Made by a program: the position numbers and the translations under genes
From: JACVRW01 sp963803245
GTDB taxonomy: Bacteria > Actinomycetota > Thermoleophilia > Solirubrobacterales > Thermoleophilaceae
Length of the DNA stretch: 64,000 bases
Assembly (NCBI GenBank): GCA_963803245.1
Contig: CAWDLI010000016.1
Location: 169,593-233,592 of the forward strand
Reading direction: 5' to 3'
The notes under the pieces: model-generated
The model's input: the letters and a program-made list of their open reading frames with translations, nothing else
Databases searched by the model: none
Told to the model about the DNA's origin: nothing
Part shown: positions 8,648 to 15,131 of the stretch, piece after piece
Numbering within the stretch: the stretch's first letter is position 1
How the letters are laid out: every line of letters begins with the position of its first letter

Positions 8648-8807
8648 ACGCTCACCACCAGGCGCGCGCGGTTCCTGCTCTCCCCGGTCCCCATGGGACT
8701 CGGGGTTGTGGGGACCCCCCACCGGTGTTTCTCTTGGGGGGTGTCCAGACCGGTCGGCATGTTTTCAAGTTGGACAGCCCTGGTCCCGATCTTCTTTGCA
8801 AGCAAGT

Positions 8808-8887
8808 AGTCGATAAAGGCAAACCCGTCGTGAGGCGGGGACGCAAAGCCAGAGGTCTCAGAAACGAGATAGCTCGGCCGCCGACTC
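8808..8887 (+). promoter_or_regulatory. Cyclic-di-GMP-I (GEMM) riboswitch aptamer
   Basis: The stretch carries the GEMM-I signatures in order: GGCAAACCC (8818-8826), a P2 hairpin CCCGTC/GGCGGG closed by a GTGA GNRA tetraloop, GACGCAAAGCC (8840-8850), a P3 stem (GAG 8852-8854 with CTC 8873-8875; TCTC 8856-8859 with GAGA 8866-8869) and the terminal GAGATAGC with GGCCGCCGA. P1 is AGTCG 8808-8812 with CGACT 8882-8886. It sits just upstream of the secreted protein gene at 8916. The family senses c-di-GMP. The order and spacing match the known aptamer closely. Confidence 0.92.
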
Positions 8888-8915
8888 GGACCACACCTTC
8901 AAGGAGATTCGAGTC
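8883..8915 (+). promoter_or_regulatory. Candidate translational expression platform of the c-di-GMP riboswitch
   Basis: GACTCG (8883-8888) is the exact reverse complement of CGAGTC (8910-8915), and the loop holds the Shine-Dalgarno AAGGAG (8901-8906), with ATG at 8916. The left arm overlaps the 3' strand of aptamer stem P1 (8882-8886), so the two pairings exclude each other. Inferred logic: ligand binding stabilises P1 and frees the ribosome site (an ON switch). This is a reading of base pairing, not a measurement. Confidence 0.55.
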
Positions 8916-9584
8916 ATGGCATTCACTTCCACTCTTCGCGGTCGCGCTCGTGCGCCGCGTGTATTCGCAGTTGCGGCAGTTGGCCTGATGGCCTTCGCCG
9001 GGAACGCCTCGGCCAAGGAGGCCGAGACGACCAGCGCCTCGCGGGCGACCTGTGAGGCCCCGCTGGTCGAGCAGCCGTTCCTGTCGTTTAAGGATTCCCG
9101 CGACTACGTTCTGGCCCCCGGTGGCTCGTTCGAGGACGGCTCGCACGCCGGCTGGTCGCTCGAGGCCGGCGCCGGCGTCGTTGCCGGAAACGACCCGTTC
9201 AACCTCCGGGGCGCTCTGGGCGCTGCGGACAACAGCTCGCTCGTCCTGCCCGCCGGGGCGTCGGCGACGAGCCCGACGATGTGCGTTGACCTGAACTGGC
9301 CGACGATGCGCTTCGTCGCCATCCAGGGCGAGGAGAAGGACTCCGAGCTCGAGGTCGAGGTGCTCTACCCCGAGGCCGAGGAGAAGAAGGCCACTTGGCA
9401 CGGGGCCAAGAAGTTCAAGGCCAAGCGCAAGGACGGCTGGCACGCAACCGACGACGTCAAGATGTCGCCCGACCGCGGCGGCAAGTTCGCCGGAGGCCGC
9501 CCCGTCGCGCTGCGCTTCACCAACGACAGCGACCACGGCTCCTGGCAGATCGACAACATCTACGTCGACCCCCACCGCCGCTAA
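8916..9584 (+). CDS. Secreted beta-sandwich protein under c-di-GMP riboswitch control
   Basis: The 222-residue product has a signal peptide (basic MAFTSTLRGRARAPR, hydrophobic core, cleavage after about ASA at residue 30). The mature part of about 190 residues is beta-rich and resembles a carbohydrate-binding-like jelly roll: GGSFEDG near the start, VLPAGASATSPTMCVDL in the middle, WQIDNIYVDP at the end. Only two cysteines remain. No catalytic motif or surface anchor was found. An excellent AAGGAG site precedes ATG 8916, and a strong intrinsic terminator follows, so it is a monocistronic unit governed by the GEMM aptamer. A matrix, surface or adhesion role is inferred from c-di-GMP control only. 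Confidence 0.75.
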   Translation: MAFTSTLRGRARAPRVFAVAAVGLMAFAGNASAKEAETTSASRATCEAPLVEQPFLSFKDSRDYVLAPGGSFEDGSHAGWSLEAGAGVVAGNDPFNLRGALGAADNSSLVLPAGASATSPTMCVDLNWPTMRFVAIQGEEKDSELEVEVLYPEAEEKKATWHGAKKFKAKRKDGWHATDDVKMSPDRGGKFAGGRPVALRFTNDSDHGSWQIDNIYVDPHRR

Positions 9585-9614
9585 CCCAGGGCGCAACAAG
9601 CAGGACTCGAATTC

Positions 9615-9647
9615 GGAGGCCCGCCACACGGCGGGCCTCCACCTTTT
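9615..9647 (+). terminator. Intrinsic terminator
   Basis: A perfect 11-bp GC stem, GGAGGCCCGCC (9615-9625) with GGCGGGCCTCC (9630-9640), an ACAC loop and TTTT at 9644-9647. It lies 30 bases after the riboswitch-controlled secreted gene. Confidence 0.9.
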
Positions 9648-9712
9648 CTGGACCCTCCCGCGACCAGGCGGGATACTCGGCAGGCGATGTCGAGAAGCGT
9701 GGAATCCGCCGT

Positions 9713-9742
9713 TTGACCGCACAGCGGCCTCGCGGATAGGTT
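9713..9742 (+). promoter_or_regulatory. Sigma-A-type promoter of the lipoprotein gene
   Basis: TTGACC (9713-9718), an 18-base spacer and TAGGTT (9737-9742), with the ATG five bases later at 9748. The predicted start site coincides with the start codon, so the mRNA would be leaderless. Confidence 0.7.
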
Positions 9743-9747
9743 GGGGC

Positions 9748-10257
9748 ATGGTCAACCTCAAGACGACCTTCCCGGTGCTGCTGATGGTCTGTCTTCTCGG
9801 CGTTGCGGCCTGCGGCGACGAGGACGGAGACGAGGGCGGGACGACTGCGTCCTCGGACGTCAGAACTACTTCGACGACCCCCACACATAGACACGAACCG
9901 ATCCTGATCAAGACGCACCTCGCTCCCGTCAACGCGGAGGGCGAAACGACGGGCGAGGTCCTGTCCGGATCCACCATCGGCGACTCGGCCTTCTGCGCCG
10001 GCGGAAGCTTCGCCGATGCGGCTGGGGAGCCCCCAATCGAGTCAGTGGTGAGGACGTTTCGCTGCCCTGGCGGCACCCTGACGATTCGCTTCACCGTAAC
10101 GCCACCCGGCGTGAAGCAACGCGGAGATTGGAAGGTCGTGAGGGGTCTCGTCGGCTTTGAGGGGCTCATCGGTGGGGGCCGGATGAGAGCGGTGTCTGAG
10201 TCGGAGTCGGGACGCGGTGAGGGACGGGAGACCTTTACCGGGACGGTCACCCGATAG
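9748..10257 (+). CDS. Lipoprotein of unknown function
   Basis: The 169-residue product has a lipoprotein signal: hydrophobic VLLMVCLLGVAAC with the lipobox Cys at residue 22. An acidic then Thr/Ser-rich linker (about 23-48) follows, typical for tethering to the membrane. The folded part (about 50-169) has two cysteines (CAGG, FRCPGG) that could form a disulfide; it has no known domain that I recognise. ATG 9748 fits the promoter. LspA, needed for processing, is encoded at 47.4 kb. It lies just upstream of the NTF2-like gene array but is not obviously related. Confidence 0.65.
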   Translation: MVNLKTTFPVLLMVCLLGVAACGDEDGDEGGTTASSDVRTTSTTPTHRHEPILIKTHLAPVNAEGETTGEVLSGSTIGDSAFCAGGSFADAAGEPPIESVVRTFRCPGGTLTIRFTVTPPGVKQRGDWKVVRGLVGFEGLIGGGRMRAVSESESGRGEGRETFTGTVTR

Positions 10258-10274
10258 CCAAGGTCCTCCAACCG

Positions 10275-10292
10275 GTGGGGCTGTCGGAGTAG
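10275..10292 (+). repeat. Orphan VGLSE-stop junction repeat, copy 1
   Basis: GTGGGGCTGTCGGAGTAG, identical to the last 18 bases (VGLSE plus stop) of the NTF2-like genes ending at 10697 and 11529. Here it is orphaned, three bases before the start of the NTF2-like gene at 10296. Its GGAG lies six bases from that ATG and can serve as the Shine-Dalgarno. Confidence 0.8.
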
Positions 10293-10295
10293 GCG

Positions 10296-10697
10296 ATGTC
10301 GCAGGAGAACGTGGAGGTGGTGCGTCGGATCTTCGACGGCTGGTCGCGGGGCGATTTCAGCGTCGGAGCCGACGTGATGGATCCCGGCGTTCGCGTCGTC
10401 TGGCTGAGCGTCCTCGACGTCGGCGAGGACGAGACGCGAGGGGTCGAAGCTGCGTTCGACAGGATGGCGTATTTCGTGAGGGCCTGGGAGCACCTGACCC
10501 TCACCGCTGAGCGCATCCTTGACGCGGGCGATCGGGTCGCGGTAATCGCGGTTTGGCGCGGGCGAGGGCCGGTGTCCGGCGTCGCGAGCGAGTGGCGACA
10601 CGGCCAGGTCTGGACGATGCGTGACGGACAGGTGATAAGCCTCGTGTCCTTCACTGATCCCACCGAAGCCCTCGAAGCCGTGGGGCTGTCGGAGTAG
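10296..10697 (+). CDS. NTF2/SnoaL-like protein (MSQENVE family)
   Basis: A 133-residue NTF2/SnoaL-like protein beginning MSQENVEVVRRIFDGWSRGD and ending EALEAVGLSE. The middle shows the usual cone-fold pattern, with conserved EHLTLTAERILDAGDRVAV and a C-terminal strand QVWTMRDGQVI. Its ligand or reaction is unknown. The ribosome site is the GGAG of an orphan gene tail directly upstream. The first 21 coding bases are identical to those of the paralogue at 11131, and its last 18 bases are identical to that paralogue's end. This points to recent tandem duplication or gene conversion at the ends while the centres diverged. Confidence 0.85.
   Translation: MSQENVEVVRRIFDGWSRGDFSVGADVMDPGVRVVWLSVLDVGEDETRGVEAAFDRMAYFVRAWEHLTLTAERILDAGDRVAVIAVWRGRGPVSGVASEWRHGQVWTMRDGQVISLVSFTDPTEALEAVGLSE
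10680..10697 (+). repeat. VGLSE-stop junction repeat, copy 2
   Basis: Second exact copy of the 18-base GTGGGGCTGTCGGAGTAG, here forming the 3' end of the NTF2-like gene at 10296. Confidence 0.85.
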
Positions 10698-10794
10698 CGA
10701 ACTCCTTGAACTCGGCTGTCGATCAGGAGTAGGTTCGCGATGTAAGGCACCGAGCCTGGGTCGGGCTCGTGCGATCGAGTGAGAGGAGACCCGG

Positions 10795-11079
10795 ATGGCC
10801 GTCGTGATCGTGAACGAGATGGAGGGCGGGGGCCAGGACCTCTACGACCAGGTCAACCCGAAGGTTATGGAGGGTGGCAATCTGCCCGATGGGTGCCAAC
10901 TCCACATCGCCGGCCCCTACGAGAACGGCTGGCGGGTCATCACGGTCTGGGATTCGGAGGACAGGTTCCAGCAGTTCCGCGACGAGAAGCTGATCCCCGC
11001 GATACGCGAGGCCGGCGGCGAGGATCGAATCGTGCCCCATATCAGCGCGGAGCCGGTGCACAATCTGATGACTGCCTGA
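10795..11079 (+). CDS. Small ferredoxin-fold (ABM-like) protein
   Basis: A 94-residue protein with a beta-alpha-beta-beta-alpha-beta pattern resembling dimeric antibiotic-biosynthesis-monooxygenase-like proteins: MAVVIVNEMEGGGQDLYDQV, then WRVITVWDSEDRFQQFRDEKLIPAI. No cofactor site is visible, and a hydrolase or monooxygenase role would be speculation. GAGAGGAG eight bases before ATG 10795 is a good ribosome site. It is inserted between two NTF2-like paralogues whose junction sequences imply they were once adjacent, so it may have arrived between them. An imperfect hairpin (10747-10772) precedes it. Confidence 0.7.
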   Translation: MAVVIVNEMEGGGQDLYDQVNPKVMEGGNLPDGCQLHIAGPYENGWRVITVWDSEDRFQQFRDEKLIPAIREAGGEDRIVPHISAEPVHNLMTA

Positions 11080-11109
11080 CCACGCCCTTCGAGAATGGGC
11101 GAAGAGCCT

Positions 11110-11127
11110 GCGGAGCTGTCGGCGTAA
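11110..11127 (+). repeat. Degenerate VGLSE-stop junction remnant
   Basis: A sequence matching the junction 18-mer at 14 of 18 positions, ending TAA, three bases before the ATG of the NTF2-like gene at 11131. It repeats the layout seen at 10275 and looks like the eroded tail of a lost paralogue. Confidence 0.6.
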
Positions 11128-11130
11128 CCG

Positions 11131-11529
11131 ATGTCGCAGGAGAACGTGGAGATCGTGCACGCCTTTCTTGAAGCCTTCAATAGGGGCGATGTCGATGCGG
11201 CCGTCAGCTTCCTCACGGAGGATCTGGACCTGCGCCCGCCCTCGCATCTGTTGGACGGGGTCGTCTTTCACGGCCATGCGGGCTTTCGGGCGTGGGCGGA
11301 GAGGACGGCGGAGAGTTGGCGCACAGCGGAAGGGTCCGCACGCGAGGTGGCAACCGTCGGCGAGCACCTCGTTATGGCGATTGACTACCGGCTGATAGGG
11401 CACGGGAGCGGCGTCCCGGTCAACCAGAGCTACTCCGTCGTCTGGACGCTGCGCGAAGGCAAGATCGCCGCCGCCATCGCCTACCCCGGCGAACGCGAGG
11501 CCCTCGAGGACGTGGGGCTGTCGGAGTAG
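11131..11529 (+). CDS. NTF2/SnoaL-like protein (MSQENVE family)
   Basis: A 132-residue paralogue of the protein at 10296: start MSQENVEIVHAFLEAFNRGD, end EALEDVGLSE, and a near-terminal strand SVVWTLREGKIAA. The central part differs strongly (RPPSHLLDGVVFHGHAGF), which suggests a different ligand. The 23 bases spanning the start codon are identical to those at 10294-10316. Upstream is the eroded tail of another copy, in which the GGAG ribosome site is mutated to GGCG, so translation may be weaker. A short CCC/GGG hairpin with TTTTT follows the stop at about 11530-11545 and may terminate transcription. Confidence 0.85.
   Translation: MSQENVEIVHAFLEAFNRGDVDAAVSFLTEDLDLRPPSHLLDGVVFHGHAGFRAWAERTAESWRTAEGSAREVATVGEHLVMAIDYRLIGHGSGVPVNQSYSVVWTLREGKIAAAIAYPGEREALEDVGLSE
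11512..11529 (+). repeat. VGLSE-stop junction repeat, copy 3
   Basis: Third exact copy of the 18-base junction sequence, forming the end of the NTF2-like gene at 11131. It is followed by a weak terminator rather than another paralogue. Confidence 0.85.
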
Positions 11530-11603
11530 CCCGCCGGGGTTTTTCTCACAGCCGCCGCCCTCCCCGGTGCCGCTTGTGGAGCGGGTCGGGTTGGCCCCCC
11601 AGG

Positions 11604-11768
11604 TCACGCCACAGCCCTCATCGGGTCACGCGCCGGCTTGCCGGACGACTCGTAGGTCGTGAAGCGCTTGCCGCAACAGCTGCACTCGCGCCGGCGGCGC
11701 ACCGCGGATCCCGACCCGCGGGTCTCGAGGACACGCGTGGCGGTGTTGAGGCAGCTAGGACACAGCAT
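11604..11768 (-). CDS. NrdR-type zinc ribbon without ATP-cone
   Basis: A 54-residue protein that matches the N-terminal zinc ribbon of the ribonucleotide-reductase repressor NrdR. It has CPSC at residues 3-6, then TRVLETRGSGSAVRRRREC and CCGKRFTTYES, giving C3/C6/C29/C32 as zinc ligands. In NrdR an ATP-cone of about 100 residues follows; here the protein stops 14 residues after the ribbon. It could be a small DNA-binding protein or a phage-encoded relative. ATG 11768 has TAGCGT (11777-11782) eight bases upstream, a leaderless arrangement. It belongs to the accessory-looking segment and faces the NTF2-like genes. Confidence 0.7.
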   Translation of the reverse strand: MLCPSCLNTATRVLETRGSGSAVRRRRECSCCGKRFTTYESSGKPARDPMRAVA

Positions 11769-11800
11769 CGCGACACACGCTAGGTCTGGTGACGGGCCCC

Positions 11801-12058
11801 CTACTTCGCACTAGCCGTAGCGTTTCGCTGGCGCTTGCGGGCCCTGTAAGCACGCCTCAAAGCCCGCCGCGACACCGGGTTCTCCCTCGCATACGCAGTG
11901 ATGAGCTCCGACGCCTCACCCCTCGTCAACGACCCAGACCGTGCAGCACCGATCCGCTCCAGCATCGCCACCTGACGATCAGTCGCCGGCCTCCCCCGCC
12001 AAGCCGCGTCCTGCCTCGCAGCCGCAGCCTTCTGAAAATCCCTGCCCCTCTTCCCCAA
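11801..12058 (-). CDS. Small basic protein, mobile-element type
   Basis: The 85-residue product is very basic (about 20 Arg) and contains ATDRQVAMLERIG with LTRGEASELITAYAREN. This resembles a short helical motif common in phage and plasmid proteins, where ATxxQxxxLxxLG precedes LTRxEASELI. Its biochemical role is not known. The start is TTG 12058 with a strong GAGGAGGA ribosome site. There are no cysteines or membrane segments. It may share a transcript with the zinc-ribbon gene at 12394-12618 on the same strand, 335 bases upstream. Confidence 0.5.
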   Translation of the reverse strand: MGKRGRDFQKAAAARQDAAWRGRPATDRQVAMLERIGAARSGSLTRGEASELITAYARENPVSRRALRRAYRARKRQRNATASAK

Positions 12059-12393
12059 CGCTGTGTCCTCCTCGGTGTCCCATGTGCGGGCACGGTGGGT
12101 CCATCCCTCCGGACCAAAACTCGACGTTCATCTCCGCACTCCGCTCACCCCGAGGCTCTGTCCATCCCGGTGCTACCGGGACACTCCACGGCTCCCATCG
12201 GTGGCTCCCCCGCCTGGCGCCTCTGCCAACTGGCCGGCTGTCCCATCGGGTTCCACCACCGGACGCCTGGCCCCCTTCCTGCTCGTCCAGAAATCGGGCC
12301 TCGCGTTGCGCCGTCGCGGTTCCTCCGCGACCCTCCGGGTTCGCCGGGGGCGGTCGTGCGGTTGTGGGCCGGGCTACCGGCCGTGCGCCCCGC
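12059..12393 (+). other. 335-base stretch without a supported gene
   Basis: No frame here shows a recognisable domain or convincing start. A minus frame from ATG 12132 to 11979 has a passable GGAG but overlaps the better-supported gene at 11801-12058 and has atypical composition. No hairpin terminator, RNA motif or repeat stands out. This may be eroded element DNA. Confidence 0.4.
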
Positions 12394-12618
12394 CTACCGG
12401 GCGCCGACCTCCTGGCGGACGGTGCGGCGCTTGCCGCAACCACACGTCCATGTGTGGACGACGTAGCGGACCCGGCCGATCGTGGCCCAGCGGGCCCGCT
12501 GCTTGCGTCCCCCGAGGCTCGAGCCGCAACGTGTGCAGCTTGTCGGCACCGTCAGCCCCGTCGCCGGCCGTGAGGTGGTGCCGAGGTAGGCCGTATCGTC
12601 CAATGAGATCGAGGACAT
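12394..12618 (-). CDS. Small zinc-ribbon protein
   Basis: A 74-residue protein with a Ser/Thr-rich start (MSSISLDDTAYLGTTSRP) and one zinc-ribbon-like unit: CTRCG then, about 30 residues later, CGCGKRR. The spacing and basic surroundings (GGRKQRARW, RRTVRQE) suggest nucleic-acid binding. ATG 12618 has an excellent GAGAGGAG ribosome site. It is divergent from dinB. Like the NrdR-type ribbon nearby it is the kind of tiny zinc protein common in phages and plasmids, but no known family can be named. Confidence 0.55.
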   Translation of the reverse strand: MSSISLDDTAYLGTTSRPATGLTVPTSCTRCGSSLGGRKQRARWATIGRVRYVVHTWTCGCGKRRTVRQEVGAR

Positions 12619-12755
12619 GTCGATCTCCTCTCTCGGGGCCTGGCGTGGGGACGCCGGGCCTCGTTCATTGGAGAGGCCGTGTGCCCCTCCGAAGTCGTTG
12701 AAGGGGCGGAGGTCCACGTGCGCACTACGACGGGGAGCGGGACTACGCTGACGGA

Positions 12756-13838
12756 GTGGCGCTAGTCGACGGTCTCCACGTCTACGCACATATCGACATG
12801 GACGCGTTCTATGTAAGCGTCGAGCTCCAGCGCCGCCCCGAGCTGCGCGGGAAGCCGGTCGTGGTGGCGGGCAGCGGCCCGCGGGCGGTGGTCACGACCG
12901 CCAGCTACGAGGCGCGCCGCTTCGGGATCTTCTCCGCCACACCCGCCGAGCGCGCGCGCCGGCTCTGCCCCCAGGCGGTGTTCGTCCCGCCCGACTTCGA
13001 GCTCTATCGGGCTCGGTCAAAAGACGTCATGGCCGTCCTGCGCCGGCACGTGGAGCGCCTGGAGGTGGTGGGCCTCGACGAGGCCTACATGGACCTCACG
13101 GGCCTCGATCGTCATCGGGCAGCGGCGCGCAGGATCAAGGCGGCCGTGCACGAGGGCACAGGGCTGCGCTGCTCGATCGGGATCGGGCCGAACAAGCTGG
13201 TGGCCAAGGTCGCCTCGGACGCGGACAAGCCGGACGGCTTCCTCGAGCTGACGGCCGCCGAGGCCTGCACCCGCTTTGCGGACGCGTCGCCCGGGCTCAT
13301 TCCCGGAATCGGCCCCAAGACGGTTCAGCGGCTCGAAGCCAACGGCATCACGACGCTTGCCGCGCTCGCGGCACAGCCGGACGACCCGCTCACGTCGTGG
13401 TTCGGCCCGCGGCTGGGCCCGCACCTCGGGCGCCTCGCCCGCTTCGAGGACGAGCGCGACCTCGAGCTGCGGCGCGTGGCCAAGTCCGAGTCGCGCGAGA
13501 CGACCTTCGACCGCGACCTCCGCGGGCTCGACCAGATGGAGCCGGTCCTGGAGCAGCTCACGCGCCAGCTCTGCACGACCCTCACCGATCAGAGCCGCTC
13601 GGGGCGCACGATCGGCATCAAGGTGCGCCTCGACGACTTCACGACCGTCACGCGGGCGCGGAGCCTCGACGCGGCGACCGGAGACTTCGACACGGTCTGG
13701 CCGGTGGCGCGCGACCTGCTGCGCCAGCTGAACCCCGCCCGGCCCGTCCGTCTGCTGGGCGTGCGGGTGGCTGGGCTGGACGAGGAGCGGCGGGATTCCC
13801 CCGCCGCTCCCGTCGATCAGCTCAGCCTGTCGCTCTGA
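12756..13838 (+). CDS. dinB: DNA polymerase IV (Y-family translesion polymerase)
   Basis: DinB is an error-prone Y-family polymerase that bypasses damaged bases. The 360-residue product has the catalytic N-terminal motif HIDMDAFYVSVE, the second carboxylate motif VGLDEAYMDLTG, the helix-hairpin-helix region PGIGPKTVQRLEANGI and a little-finger domain. It ends PVDQLSLSL, which resembles the QLxLF beta-clamp binding motif. The start GTG 12756 lies six bases after TACGCT (12744-12749), so the message is probably leaderless. No LexA-type operator could be confidently seen upstream, and no imuA/imuB partner is adjacent. Confidence 0.95.
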   Translation: MALVDGLHVYAHIDMDAFYVSVELQRRPELRGKPVVVAGSGPRAVVTTASYEARRFGIFSATPAERARRLCPQAVFVPPDFELYRARSKDVMAVLRRHVERLEVVGLDEAYMDLTGLDRHRAAARRIKAAVHEGTGLRCSIGIGPNKLVAKVASDADKPDGFLELTAAEACTRFADASPGLIPGIGPKTVQRLEANGITTLAALAAQPDDPLTSWFGPRLGPHLGRLARFEDERDLELRRVAKSESRETTFDRDLRGLDQMEPVLEQLTRQLCTTLTDQSRSGRTIGIKVRLDDFTTVTRARSLDAATGDFDTVWPVARDLLRQLNPARPVRLLGVRVAGLDEERRDSPAAPVDQLSLSL

Positions 13839-14753
13839 TCAGTGAGCGACCCACACGGTGCCGGTGCTCCCGAAGCCGATCCGGCTCTTCGTGGCGGCCG
13901 TGAGGTCCCACTCCCGGTTCCCGGCGTACGGCCCGCGGTCGATCACGGGCACCGTGACCGACCTGCCGTGGTAGCGGATCGTCACCTTGGTGCCGCACGG
14001 CAGGGTCTTGTGCGCCACGCCGAGCCTCCCGTAGGTGAGCGCCCCGCCGCAGGCGGTGGAGTTGCCGTAGAGCCCGGGCCCGTACCAGCTGGCGGCGCTG
14101 GGCCGGTAGACGAACACGCGGCCGCGCAGCGTGCGGCTGACCGCGGAGTTGCGCCCGTCGCCGGCGAACTTCACCCGGAGGCGGTAGCGCCCGGAGCCGC
14201 TGGCTCGCCAGGCAGCGCGGTAGCGACCGCCGCGACCCGTGAGGGTGCGGTCGACGGTGCGCCATCCGCGCCCGGTGGCCAGCTGGAGCCGCACGCGGCG
14301 CCCGCCGAAGCCCGGCGCGAGCCGGCCGCGGACCCGGATGCGCTCACCGGAGCGCACGTGCCGGCTGGCATGGCCGGCGAGTCGAGCCACGACCGTCACG
14401 CGGCGAGTGCTCGAGATGCCCTCGGGCGAGACGGCGCGGAAGGCGCCGGACCGCGTGGGGCGCAACCGGAAGCTGTACGCCCCGGTGCGCGCGGTCGTCT
14501 GGCCCACGTTGCGCCAGGCGCCTCCGCGTGGCGCGTATTCGAGCCGCACCACGGCGCCGGCCGCAAGGCGGCCGCTCAGCTCCAGCCGCTCGCCGTAGCG
14601 CAGCTTGGCCTGCTTTCCGGCTCCGGCCAGGGAGACGCCTCCTGTCTGGGCGGTTGCCGGGGCGGCGGTGAGGCCTGTCAGTGTCATTGCCGCGCATGCA
14701 CACAGGGCTGCGGGACGCAGTCGACCTGCGCGTGCACGGGCACGCGTATTCAC
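13839..14753 (-). CDS. Secreted DPBB (RlpA/3D-like) cell-wall protein under c-di-AMP riboswitch
   Basis: The 304-residue product has a signal peptide (about residues 1-36), two Ig/beta-type repeats (about 40-210; each with VRLEYAP- or VRLQLATG-like strands) and a C-terminal double-psi beta-barrel. The barrel starts SWYGPGLYGNSTACGG and contains VIDRGPYAG and the catalytic-type Asp of RlpA/3D domains. Such proteins cleave or bind peptidoglycan glycan strands; lytic activity is inferred. It is preceded by a ydaO-type c-di-AMP riboswitch, a linkage well known for wall hydrolases and Rpf proteins in Actinobacteria. GTG 14753 is used, with AAAGGGA about 12 bases upstream. Confidence 0.85.
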   Translation of the reverse strand: MNTRARARAGRLRPAALCACAAMTLTGLTAAPATAQTGGVSLAGAGKQAKLRYGERLELSGRLAAGAVVRLEYAPRGGAWRNVGQTTARTGAYSFRLRPTRSGAFRAVSPEGISSTRRVTVVARLAGHASRHVRSGERIRVRGRLAPGFGGRRVRLQLATGRGWRTVDRTLTGRGGRYRAAWRASGSGRYRLRVKFAGDGRNSAVSRTLRGRVFVYRPSAASWYGPGLYGNSTACGGALTYGRLGVAHKTLPCGTKVTIRYHGRSVTVPVIDRGPYAGNREWDLTAATKSRIGFGSTGTVWVAH

Positions 14754-14771
14754 GGTGTTGGGTTCCCTTTC

Positions 14772-14922
14772 CCGACCCTCGCCTGCGGGGTTAGCTGACG
14801 GACTCGGGCGAGGTACGTCGCCCTAAGAGCGGATCACCGCTCCATTCGCCCCTGCCGAGCGTCTGAGCTCGGCCTTGGTTCCCCCGCCCGCTGCCCTGAG
14901 GTGGTCAGCGGCTCGGCCAGGC
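14772..14922 (-). promoter_or_regulatory. Cyclic-di-AMP (ydaO-yuaA) riboswitch
   Basis: On the minus strand the sequence shows the family landmarks in order: GCCGCTGACCACC (14912-14900), CGGGGGAACCAAGG, GGGGCGAATGGAGCGG, TAGGGCGAC and the terminal GTCAGCTAACCCCGCAGGCG (14799-14780). A TAGGGT -10 box lies at 14947-14942. The aptamer sits between this promoter and the DPBB gene. In this class bound c-di-AMP usually turns expression off. I see no clear U-tract terminator, so the output mechanism is undefined. Confidence 0.92.
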
Positions 14923-15131
14923 CGATCGAACAACTGTTCGCACCCTAGAGAGGGAACTGGACGTTTGTGTGAGCCTCGTCACGCTTCGCGGAGCGCCGGG
15001 GGGCGGCGAAATCGTCGCTATCCCGCTGCTGGAGCGAAACAGCCTCTTCGCGGCGAAGTTCTCCGACGCGCCAACCCGCTGTGGCTGCGCTACGGTGCTC
15101 GTTCTTCGCCCCGTTTCCCTAGGAGGACGCC

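Noticed and set aside
8652..10601. A 649-codon open frame on the minus strand
   Set aside because: It runs antisense to the riboswitch, a secreted gene, a terminator and a promoter; the translation has no domain and is an artefact of high GC.
11979..12132. Possible small minus-strand gene starting ATG 12132
   Set aside because: A passable GGAG exists, but it overlaps the better-supported gene at 11801-12058 and its composition is poor. Left as unassigned DNA.
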